Source: Vibrio cortegadensis
GTDB lineage: Bacteria > Pseudomonadota > Gammaproteobacteria > Enterobacterales > Vibrionaceae
Assembly (NCBI RefSeq): GCF_024347395.1
Contig: NZ_AP025473.1
Location: 930,001 to 994,000, forward strand
Direction of reading: 5' to 3'
Length of the DNA stretch: 64,000 nt
Positions 53,751-61,774 of this stretch are shown here, in pieces. Both the position numbers and the translations under genes were made by a program. Under the pieces are notes generated by a model that was not told the DNA's origin, made no database searches, and worked only from the letters and a program-made list of their open reading frames with translations. Within the stretch, counting starts at the first letter, position 1; every line of letters begins with the position of its first letter.

Positions 53751-55199
53751 TTAAGCGGTTTCTAGTTCACGCTCAACAATGTTCAGTCTTTCACCGTATA
53801 CTGGGCGTAATGCTTTCAATACATCCATTCTTGAAATCACACCAACCATTTGACCATTCTCTAGAACAGGAAGTGCATGAGGTTTGCTAACTTGCATGCT
53901 CTTTGCGCGTTCTTCTAAAGAGAGTGATGTTAGTTGAGTCGCAATGCCCATGCCTGATGTTGGGAAAAGCTGGTCTTTATCAATGCAAAGGAATTCAGCA
54001 ACATCAACCAAGCGATCAGATGAATCCATCGCCACTACATCACGATTCATTAAATCGACAACTTTTTGATCTTTAGCTGGAATGTAATCTTGGCACCAAA
54101 GGTCAACCATTACATCATGAACAGAGAAGAATCCGACTAGACGACCTTCAACGTCGCAAACTGGTGCGCCATTTAAGTTGTGATCAAGCAGAGTATCAAT
54201 TGCGACAGATGTTGGCATTTCAGCACTTAGAGAAATTGAGTTGCTTGCCATGATGTCTTTTACAAGTAGGTTGTTGTTCATAGTAATATCCTTAACTGAC
54301 GTAATTGTTGTTGGTTGAGTTATTGTTGCTAGGTTTGCAGCTTTTAGTTGTGGGCGACGGTAGATACTCCAGTTTGCGAGGCCGACAAGAACGGCTCCAC
54401 CGACAATATTGCCAAGGGTTACAGGAATAAGATTCGCAGTGACAAATTGAGTAATGTTTAAATCAGCATATTGACTCGCACTAACACCAACTTGTGACCA
54501 AAATGATTCAGGAGCAAAGTTTTGAATAACAATACCAAGCGGCACCATGAACATATTCGCGACACAGTGCTCAAAGCCACTGCTGACAAACATCGCAACG
54601 GGTAGAATCGTCATGGCGGCTTTTGTCATTGCGTTTGCAGAGCTAAATGTTAACCAGATAGCTAAACAAACTAATAAGTTACATAAAATACCCAGAGCAA
54701 AAGCTTGCACTACGCTATGGTGAAGTTTGTGTTGTGCAATGTTTAAAGCGTTTAATCCCCATTGCCCATGATCCATTTGGTACAGACCTGCGGCGGTGAC
54801 TAATAAAAGAAGAAACATTGCGCCGATGAAGTTACCGACATAAACCTTTCCCCATATCGATAGCATCTTGCCAAAACTGATCTGTTTATTTGCCCAAGAA
54901 ATACTGGAAAGTACTGAACTGGTAAAAAGCTCACCACCACAGATAACAATCAAAATTAAGCCCATACTAAAAGCAAGCCCGCCAGCGAATCGGCTTAAGC
55001 CCCATCCTGCGTCTGCACTGCCCGTTGTAACCGTGATATAGAAAAGAAAAGCAAGTCCGATAAATGCACCTGCCATGACAGCCAGGCTCAAAGTCATACC
55101 ACTGGTTTTCTTGGCTTTACTAAGCGCAAATTTTTCTGCTTCTGCCATCATTTCATAAGGCGAAAATAGCTGATGGTTTTCAGAACTAGCAGTAGACAT
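53751..55199 (-). CDS. Formate/nitrite transporter fused to two CBS domains
   Basis: A 482-residue protein. ATG at 55199 is chosen because AAGGAGCC precedes it; the upstream 18 codons are rejected. The N-terminal 290 residues are an FNT channel (GGELFTSSVL near 90, KVYVGNFIGAMF near 120, LVCLAIWL near 180, NLIPVTLGNIVGG near 262). A linker of about 35 residues leads to a CBS pair (about 330-475: VKDIMASNSISLSAEM; GAPVCDVEGRLVGFFSVHD; ALPVLENGQMVGVISRMDVL). CBS pairs bind adenyl nucleotides, so channel gating by energy state is an attractive inference. It is divergent from a YeiE-like LysR gene. Confidence 0.9.
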   Translation of the reverse strand: MSTASSENHQLFSPYEMMAEAEKFALSKAKKTSGMTLSLAVMAGAFIGLAFLFYITVTTGSADAGWGLSRFAGGLAFSMGLILIVICGGELFTSSVLSSISWANKQISFGKMLSIWGKVYVGNFIGAMFLLLLVTAAGLYQMDHGQWGLNALNIAQHKLHHSVVQAFALGILCNLLVCLAIWLTFSSANAMTKAAMTILPVAMFVSSGFEHCVANMFMVPLGIVIQNFAPESFWSQVGVSASQYADLNITQFVTANLIPVTLGNIVGGAVLVGLANWSIYRRPQLKAANLATITQPTTITSVKDITMNNNLLVKDIMASNSISLSAEMPTSVAIDTLLDHNLNGAPVCDVEGRLVGFFSVHDVMVDLWCQDYIPAKDQKVVDLMNRDVVAMDSSDRLVDVAEFLCIDKDQLFPTSGMGIATQLTSLSLEERAKSMQVSKPHALPVLENGQMVGVISRMDVLKALRPVYGERLNIVERELETA

Positions 55200-55335
55200 A
55201 TTGGCTCCTTGAACAGTTGAACATTGAATGCTCCTTAATAAGTGTTTCTGCATATTTGAAGAGATGAATCTAAAATCAGCGTAGCCATTGCTGCGCTTCC
55301 CACTTAGATTATGAGGAAGTGGTCAACAGGTAAAA

Positions 55336-55372
55336 TTGATAATTCTGACAATTCGTATCAAATTTATTGATA
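55336..55372. promoter_or_regulatory. Three TTGATA elements between FNT-CBS and LysR genes
   Basis: TTGATA at 55336-55341, TATCAA at 55356-55361 and TTGATA at 55367-55372. The last two form a palindrome with a 5-base centre. The place, 140 bases before FNT-CBS and 117 before the LysR gene, suits control of both. Confidence 0.5.
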
Positions 55373-55488
55373 TAGATAAAAGTATGCGTAAAATGCAATT
55401 AGTTGCTCAGACATCGGTTTTATCGATAGGGTGTTTGAAGTAATAAAAACGCATATTTCCACTCGTTTAGATGTAAAAGGACCTAACT

Positions 55489-56394
55489 TTGCGCTATTCA
55501 TTAAAGCAACTCGCGGTATTTGACGCAGTATCTGACTCTGGCAGTGTTAGCCAGGCCGCCGATAAGCTTGCATTAACTCAGTCTGCAACCAGTATGTCAC
55601 TCGCTCAATTGGAGAAAATGCTTGGGAGACCTTTGTTTGAAAGGCAAGGGAAGCAAATGGCGCTTACACATTGGGGAATATGGTTAAGGCCCAAAGCGAA
55701 GCGTCTTCTTCAAGATGCACAACAAATCGAAATGGGTTTTTTCGAGCAGCACTTATTGAGTGGCGAAATTAATCTAGGCGCAAGCCAAACACCAGCGGAG
55801 CACTTGGTGCCAGACCTTATCAGTATTATTGATAACGACTTTCCTGAGATGCGGATCACGCTAGGGGTCCAAAGTACCAAGGGTGTTATCGAAGATGTTC
55901 TGGATTATAAATATGACTTGGGAATCATCGAAGGGCGTTGTGATGACAATCGAATCCATCAAGAGATCTGGTGCCGAGATCACTTAATCGTAGTCGCCGC
56001 GGCACATCATCCATTTGCTAAACGTGAAACAGTAAGCTTAGCTCAGTTAGAACAAGCAAAATGGGTATTAAGAGAACATGGATCGGGTACTCGCAATATT
56101 TTTGATAGCTCTATTCATCATCTAATTGGTGATCTTGATGTATGGCGAGAGTATGAGCATGTGCCAGTTCTGCGTAGCTTAGTTGCCAATGGTCAATACT
56201 TAACTTGTTTACCTTATCTTGATGTAGAACGCTTCATTGATAATGGTGAGCTTGTCGCACTAAATGTACCTGAATTGAAAATGGACAGAACACTCTCATT
56301 TATTTGGCGTGTAGACATGGCAGAGAACCCATTAGTGGAATGCATTAAACGTGAAGGATTGAGAATGATGAAAGGAAAACCATACATTCTATGA
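55489..56394 (+). CDS. LysR-family regulator, YeiE-like
   Basis: A 301-residue LysR regulator. The winged helix-turn-helix occupies residues 1-60 (AVFDAVSDSGSVSQAADKL; LTQSATSMSLAQLEKMLG), followed by the two-lobed effector domain with VLREHGSGTRNIF near 184, typical of the YeiE/CysB side of the family. It starts with TTG 55489 behind AAAAGGA; no ATG is suitable. YeiE of enteric bacteria senses sulfite; the effector here is not known. It is divergent from FNT-CBS, and the next plus-strand gene is a DUF1097 protein. Confidence 0.85.
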   Translation: MRYSLKQLAVFDAVSDSGSVSQAADKLALTQSATSMSLAQLEKMLGRPLFERQGKQMALTHWGIWLRPKAKRLLQDAQQIEMGFFEQHLLSGEINLGASQTPAEHLVPDLISIIDNDFPEMRITLGVQSTKGVIEDVLDYKYDLGIIEGRCDDNRIHQEIWCRDHLIVVAAAHHPFAKRETVSLAQLEQAKWVLREHGSGTRNIFDSSIHHLIGDLDVWREYEHVPVLRSLVANGQYLTCLPYLDVERFIDNGELVALNVPELKMDRTLSFIWRVDMAENPLVECIKREGLRMMKGKPYIL

Positions 56395-56485
56395 ATACGG
56401 TTTGATTTTATTATGTCGTAATTCTGTTGTTTTATCGGTTGCGTCAAACTTTTAATGAAAAACATGTATGTCTCAACATGTCATT

Positions 56486-56529
56486 TGTGACTTTGATCAC
56501 TCGTCTTGGGGTTGGCATCAGATATTATT
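56486..56529 (+). promoter_or_regulatory. CRP-activated promoter upstream of the DUF1097 gene
   Basis: TGTGA-CTTTGA-TCACT (56486-56501) matches the CRP core in 9 of 10 bases. TATTAT at 56524-56529 is a -10 element that gives a CRP centre near -42, class II distance. The leader is about 65 bases. Confidence 0.6.
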
Positions 56530-56600
56530 TACTCTGATTTTACTGATGCCAAATCCAGACGGTTACATACTTTGTAACGCATGATTTGAATGAGGGCTAT

Positions 56601-57092
56601 ATGAGTACACTATTTGCTATATCGTTAACTACCGGAATTCTATCTGGCCTTTGGGGTTGGATTGCGATTTCACTAGGGCTTCTATCTTGGGCGGGTTTCC
56701 TTGGCTGTACGAGCTATTTCGCTTCCCCAACGGGTGGTGTAAAAGGTTTAATAGAAAGCTTATTAACGAATATGAGTGGTGTGTTTTGGGCGATGGTGAT
56801 TATCCATGGTTCAACCTTTGCTGGTCTAGAAATCTTAGGTTATGTCGTTACAGCAATTGTTGCTTTCTTTATGTGCATTCAAGCGAAACAAGCTTGGCTG
56901 GCATATATTCCAGGGACATTCATTGGCTCATGTGCAACATTTGCAGCAGGTGGAGATTGGCAACTGGTGATCCCATCTTTAATCTTAGGTGGCGTATTTG
57001 GTTACCTAATGAAAGCATCTGGCCTTTGGCTTCATCAAAAATCAAGTCAATCGACTTCTCTTACCAAACAAACTGTTGAAACTCAGTCATGA
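56601..57092 (+). CDS. DUF1097 (YcdZ-like) inner-membrane protein
   Basis: A 163-residue membrane protein with five predicted segments. ATG at 56601 follows GAGGGC; the upstream TTG is not needed. Family features are GLWGWIAISLGLLSWAGFLGCTSYFASP near the start (in parts WAGFLGCTSYFASP) and IPGTFIGSCATFAAGG near 108. Function unknown. It is behind a CRP-type promoter and a strong terminator follows, so it is one unit under catabolite control. Confidence 0.85.
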   Translation: MSTLFAISLTTGILSGLWGWIAISLGLLSWAGFLGCTSYFASPTGGVKGLIESLLTNMSGVFWAMVIIHGSTFAGLEILGYVVTAIVAFFMCIQAKQAWLAYIPGTFIGSCATFAAGGDWQLVIPSLILGGVFGYLMKASGLWLHQKSSQSTSLTKQTVETQS

Positions 57093-57173
57093 TTTCAATG
57101 GGTGGTTAACTAAGTAGATAGAGTTTGATAATCCCCCGATTAATTTGTATCTGTATATCAAATGATTTGATAC

Positions 57174-57204
57174 ATGGCACACCGTAGTGGTGTGCCATTT
57201 TTTA
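57174..57204 (+). terminator. Terminator after the DUF1097 gene
   Basis: Perfect 10-base stem ATGGCACACC / GGTGTGCCAT with loop GTAGT and a T run. Confidence 0.92.
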
Positions 57205-57276
57205 TAGTTGGATAGCAGCAATTAATACTGGTTTTATTTTCGATTTCACAATATTAATTAGAGATAGCAAAGCAGT

Positions 57277-58908
57277 TTACGTATTACCGTTTGCCATGGT
57301 GATAACACGTTTAAGTGTCCAACGTAGTAATAGTGGGATACATTCAACTCCTTTGTCTTCACAATGAGAAACGATTGCCAGAGCGAGATCCGGCTTGGCA
57401 TGTTTTTTAAGCACTCGGGCCACTACCTTTTTGGCAGGTATCGGGTGATCGTGTGGGATTTTTATCATATCTTTGAAAAACAACTCGAAGCCATTATTGT
57501 AAAGATAGTGTTCAATGTCTTTTTCCGGCAATTCGGTAAGCCTATGCCTCTCTTGATCGTTCCCTAGTTGTGAATGTACCGTTGCCGCATATTTTTTACC
57601 TGCAGCATCACCGTCCGTCACCACATGCCAATCGATACCAAACGCTTTTGCCACTTTGATCAACGATTTTAAACCAGACTGTGCGAACTCAATGATTTGT
57701 ACCCCTTCAGCCGCAAGGTTATAGCCACATTGATTCGCCAGTTCGTTAAATAACCAAACTTCTGTTTCACCTTCAACCAATAACCAACAACGAGCAAACA
57801 GAGCGCCAGTACGATGAAAGCGAATGTGAAAGCCAATTCTACGCAGCTCATCCTTGCTAAGTTTATTGGTCATTAAACTGGTCGCGATGGTTTTATCGGA
57901 CTGCCGGACTAAACGGCGAATTGATTGCAGAGGGACAGAACCGAGCAAGTCGCCACTGTTAGTCGTAAGAATTTTTTGCATTGGGAGTAGTTGCAATAAC
58001 CCCCAAGCTCTAGAGAGATGGGTGGGGTGCAATCGACCTTCTGGATCTTCGATAATTAATAGCGGGCGGGCGCATCGGCGAAGTTCGTTAGGCCCTTTAG
58101 CTTGTAAATAGGCATTTAGTAAGCCCATAAACAACAAGCGAGTCTGCTTGTTTTTGGTCTCTTCAACGAATTGAGTGACATTCTGCTCATTGGTATTGCT
58201 TGTGAAAAACAGGCCGTCACGAGGTTTTCTTGGATTTTTCCGCGATTGATTTTTAAAAGAAAAGTAGTGATCAACCAGGGTTTCCATTGAGTTTAAGCTG
58301 CTGCGCATTTCTCCTTTATTGACATGCCCTGGGATCGCCATTAAACGACGACACGTGTTGTCGATACGTTTTTCGACGCGTCCGTTCTTGCCATTGGTGT
58401 GATTGAATGGACGCTCAAAATGACGTGAATCACGCAGGCGAATCACAGGGTGCAGAGTCATTAACTCTTGAGCTAACTTCTCGGAGTGATGAAGCTTAAG
58501 CGGCTTACCTTCGATATCCAAAAACATATAGTGCGTCTCAATGGCGTATTGATCGAGAGTCGCACTAATACGATAGAAGATGCGGTAGTCACCATCTTCA
58601 TCTTCAATCCAAATTGGTTTTAGTTTTCTATAGCGACCTGCTTTAAGTTCGCTTTTATCATTCGCCTTTAAACTTAACACGATCTGTAAATGTTGGGTTT
58701 GTGGATGAGAGATCGAATAGTCAACATGAAAGTCTTGCATTTCAAATTGATAAAGTACGCCATTTGCTGGTAGTGCAACGGAAAGAGCATCGAGGAGAGA
58801 AGATTTACCCCACGTATTTTCCCCAATGAGGGTCGTGAGTTCATCGAATTTTAACGACAAGCGCTTAATACCACGGAATCCAGAAATTTCGATTCTGTCT
58901 AATTGCAT
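57277..58908 (-). CDS. OLD-family ATP-dependent nuclease, YbjD-like
   Basis: A 543-residue protein of the YbjD type (E. coli about 552). ATPase Walker A is GENTWGKSS near residue 29. The C-terminal Toprim nuclease domain has LLVEGETEVWLF near 375 and VTDGDAAGKKY near 420, with the acidic residues needed for metal-dependent cleavage. No partner gene (such as a Gabija helicase) flanks it, so a chromosomal DNA-metabolism role is more likely than a two-gene defence system. The start follows AAGGAGTGATTCT. Confidence 0.88.
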   Translation of the reverse strand: MQLDRIEISGFRGIKRLSLKFDELTTLIGENTWGKSSLLDALSVALPANGVLYQFEMQDFHVDYSISHPQTQHLQIVLSLKANDKSELKAGRYRKLKPIWIEDEDGDYRIFYRISATLDQYAIETHYMFLDIEGKPLKLHHSEKLAQELMTLHPVIRLRDSRHFERPFNHTNGKNGRVEKRIDNTCRRLMAIPGHVNKGEMRSSLNSMETLVDHYFSFKNQSRKNPRKPRDGLFFTSNTNEQNVTQFVEETKNKQTRLLFMGLLNAYLQAKGPNELRRCARPLLIIEDPEGRLHPTHLSRAWGLLQLLPMQKILTTNSGDLLGSVPLQSIRRLVRQSDKTIATSLMTNKLSKDELRRIGFHIRFHRTGALFARCWLLVEGETEVWLFNELANQCGYNLAAEGVQIIEFAQSGLKSLIKVAKAFGIDWHVVTDGDAAGKKYAATVHSQLGNDQERHRLTELPEKDIEHYLYNNGFELFFKDMIKIPHDHPIPAKKVVARVLKKHAKPDLALAIVSHCEDKGVECIPLLLRWTLKRVITMANGNT

Positions 58909-59277
58909 AGAATCACTCCTTAAAAACGCGAGAACCTGCAGACGGTTTCAATCTTTATTGATATTAAACCTAATCAATACCGGGAAAAGCCATAATCTAT
59001 TCCCGGTAATTATATGAATGTAAACAGGTTTAGAATATAAATCGCACATGATTAGCATAATCGATAAATTCAGAGCATGTAGGCTTTTGTGTCACATTTC
59101 GTATTTGATTACATCAAACTAAGCCTTTGCTTCTCTACTTTTGAACCGAATGAGAACGCTTTTCTAAATAGACCACAAATATGGAAGATAAATTTCTTTG
59201 CATACCAGTTTCATAAAATTCACGATTCTGTCATGATTCAGCCCTTAGTATTGGGTGGAATAATTGAGAAAGAACAG

Positions 59278-61008
59278 ATGATGATAAAAGAGAACAAACC
59301 AGTAAAAATAACGCTGGCGCATATCAATGACACCCATTCTTATTTTGAACCTACGTCATTACAGTTAACCCTTCCTATTGCTGGTAGTGTATTAGAGCCG
59401 TATGTGAGTGCTGGTGGTTTTGCTCGAATCTCCACAAGAGCTCAGCAACTCAAAAGTGAAGCTCATAGGCAGAAAAAAGGTTTCCTCTTTTTGCATGCAG
59501 GTGACTGTTTTCAAGGAACGTTGTATTTCTCCCTATTTAAAGGGGAAGCAAACGCTGATTTATTGAATGGGCTTCAGATCGATGCCATGACGTTAGGCAA
59601 TCATGAATTGGATATGGGCAATGAACCTGTTGCTCAATTCGCCCAGCGTATTGATTTTCCCTTGCTTGCAGGGAACTGGGATCTATCCAATGAAAACCAA
59701 GATAAAGCCTTTACATTAGCCCAAAATCAACGAGTTTGTTCGTATATTCCTGCTACGCAATCTGCCCAATACATCACTAAAACCTTTGATGATGAAGTCG
59801 TCGCTATTTTTGGATTGTCTTTAGATAAAATGGCCGACATTGCGAATCCGGATTCTGATACCCCCTTTGCTAATGCGATTCTAACCGCGCGAAATACCGT
59901 AGAACAGATCCACTCTCAAGGTATCAATAAAATTATTTTACTGAGCCATTTAGGCTATGAGGCCGATCTTGAACTTGCTTCTCAGGTTCAAGGCATTAGC
60001 ATTATTGTTGGTGGACATAGCCATAGATTGCAAGGAGACTTCTCTGGGATCGGTCTCGCAAAAGATGATGAATATGGCGTTAAAGTTGATAATACTTACA
60101 TCGTTCAGGCAGGCTTTCATGCGCTAAGTTTAGGGCATTGTGAGATTGATTTTGATGCGAATGGTCATGTGACTCGTTTTGTCGGCCAGAATGATATTTT
60201 ATTAGGAAGGCGGCTATTTCTAGATCCAAGTCTCAATGAAATGGGAACTGATGAAGCTCATGTTGCTGCTTGTGACTATTTAGGGAATCACCCTAATGTT
60301 GTGGTATGTAAAAAAGACGAGCAGTTACAGAGTATTCTGCGTGATAAGTACATCCCAAAAGTACGACAACTTCAGCAGCAGATCATCAGCTACACCCCAA
60401 GGAAATTGCGACATGTACGAATTCCCGATGAGCAGGGGGCAAGTGAGCTGGCCCCGTTAGTTGCTGAATCTTTTGTTCATGCCATGAATAAGAGGGGAAT
60501 GAATGCTGAATTTGCGATACATAATGCAGGGGGGGTCAGAAACTCTCTTAATGCAGGCGATGTATCGATTGCCGACATTGCCGGAAAATTGCTGCCTTTT
60601 GCCGTACCAATTGGTGTTTATGATGTATCCGGGAAGACCATTGAACTGATGTTAGAAGGGGCGATTAATAATGCCACGAACAACGGAGTAGAAGGAACCG
60701 GGTCAGGCAGTTACCCTTATACTCACAACCTTGCATTTAATTACTGTGCGGATAAGAGGGTAGGTCAGCGTATTGAAAGCCTGAAAATATACAGCGCTAA
60801 ATATGGCTGGCAACCCGTTGATTCCAAGAAGTTATATCGAGGAACGTCTTCCGCTTATACCATGAAAGGGAAAGAAGGTTATGAGGCGGTTCTGGACATG
60901 AAAGAAGAAGGTATTATCACCAACCTATCAATGGCGGACTGTTTTCAACAAATGCTGACGGATTGCCCAGAAAAGCTGAATGAAAAAGGGATCTCTTGCC
61001 AGAAGTAA
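59278..61008 (+). CDS. 5'-nucleotidase-type metallophosphoesterase without signal peptide
   Basis: A 576-residue UshA-like protein. ATG 59278 is preferred; the in-frame sequence upstream to 59089 is not conserved and holds no better start. It begins MMIKENKPVKITLAHINDTH, with no signal sequence, so it is probably cytoplasmic. Metal motifs are HINDTHSYFEP, HAGDCFQGTLYF, LGNHELDMGN, LSHLGYEAD and GGHSHRLQG. The C-terminal nucleotidase part has HNAGGVRNSLNAGD near 415 and a substrate loop GSGSYPY. It is unlike the lipoprotein NutA in this window; substrate unknown. A small membrane ORF follows. Confidence 0.85.
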   Translation: MMIKENKPVKITLAHINDTHSYFEPTSLQLTLPIAGSVLEPYVSAGGFARISTRAQQLKSEAHRQKKGFLFLHAGDCFQGTLYFSLFKGEANADLLNGLQIDAMTLGNHELDMGNEPVAQFAQRIDFPLLAGNWDLSNENQDKAFTLAQNQRVCSYIPATQSAQYITKTFDDEVVAIFGLSLDKMADIANPDSDTPFANAILTARNTVEQIHSQGINKIILLSHLGYEADLELASQVQGISIIVGGHSHRLQGDFSGIGLAKDDEYGVKVDNTYIVQAGFHALSLGHCEIDFDANGHVTRFVGQNDILLGRRLFLDPSLNEMGTDEAHVAACDYLGNHPNVVVCKKDEQLQSILRDKYIPKVRQLQQQIISYTPRKLRHVRIPDEQGASELAPLVAESFVHAMNKRGMNAEFAIHNAGGVRNSLNAGDVSIADIAGKLLPFAVPIGVYDVSGKTIELMLEGAINNATNNGVEGTGSGSYPYTHNLAFNYCADKRVGQRIESLKIYSAKYGWQPVDSKKLYRGTSSAYTMKGKEGYEAVLDMKEEGIITNLSMADCFQQMLTDCPEKLNEKGISCQK

Positions 61009-61152
61009 TGTTCAAATTAATTGCAATCGGCTGGGGTGGATCTCCTCAATAGGCGATATTCACAATATCTCTTATGGCACAAACCTTGCTTTATCTATAT
61101 CAGTTTTATTTGCGTTTTGTATGTGTAGATCGCGGAGAGGCAAGGGGACAAT

Positions 61153-61248
61153 ATGTGGTATAAAGATTGGTTAGATACTGCCGTCATTATTGGATGGGTA
61201 TCGATTTGGTCAGCATTAGTTTACTTCATTCCGTTAGCCGGAGTCTGA
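61153..61248 (+). CDS. Predicted 31-residue single-span membrane protein
   Basis: A 31-codon frame with a strong ribosome site (CAAGGGGAC, 3-8 bases before the ATG). The peptide starts MWYKDWLDTAV and then has one hydrophobic span IIGWVSIWSALVYFIPLAGV (20 residues) with three Trp. The first charged residues suggest the N-terminus inside. A terminator lies 95 bases after its stop and no other gene intervenes. It is 145 bases downstream of the nucleotidase, so it may be co-transcribed. The MWYxxW start recalls CydX-type oxidase subunits, a superficial resemblance only. Confidence 0.6.
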   Translation: MWYKDWLDTAVIIGWVSIWSALVYFIPLAGV

Positions 61249-61343
61249 GCTAGATTAATCGCATAATAAAGGAGCATTGAGCTCTAATGCCGAGCAGTTT
61301 AGATATTAATCGGTAGAGAAATTGAACGCTCCCATCAATGTGT

Positions 61344-61377
61344 AAAAATCCGATAGACTCTGTTTATCGGATTTTTT
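61344..61377 (+). terminator. Terminator after the small membrane ORF
   Basis: Perfect 12-base stem AAAAATCCGATA / TATCGGATTTTT with a 9-base loop and T run. Confidence 0.9.
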
Positions 61378-61774
61378 ATGCCCATTTCCCAAGTTCTCAA
61401 CATTTACCCAATATAAACTCAATCAAGTAGTGACTCTGAATGACTTGTCGTAAATAAATGGATTGAAGCGCTTACCAACTCACAAATATTGCCGCCCCAA
61501 GAAAGTGAAAGCTAACCTCGAAACCTTGTGTATGGTTACAAGTAAGAATAGCTCTCTACAATGATAAAACTATTGAGAATATTGGCTTGGTTTTATGTTT
61601 CTGGATTTTATATTGCAGGGTGATTATCGACTCATAAGTTAGCTTAATAATAAGCATTGAAATAATAAAGTGAGTTACCGCACGTTATGTGTCAAGGTGT
61701 GTTTGTTTTGTACTCACGACTGGTACGATAAGCAAAATGTTAGGTGCTAATCTGAAGGTCTTTGGTGTATTGGT
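61378..61774. other. Gene-free interval before the GGDEF-EAL gene
   Basis: No credible ORF or hairpin. It probably holds the promoter of the GGDEF-EAL gene, which I cannot place with confidence. Confidence 0.5.

Noticed and set aside
57277..58908. Gabija or other OLD-nuclease defence system
   Set aside because: No UvrD-like helicase or reverse transcriptase partner lies beside the gene, and the sequence matches the chromosomal YbjD type.
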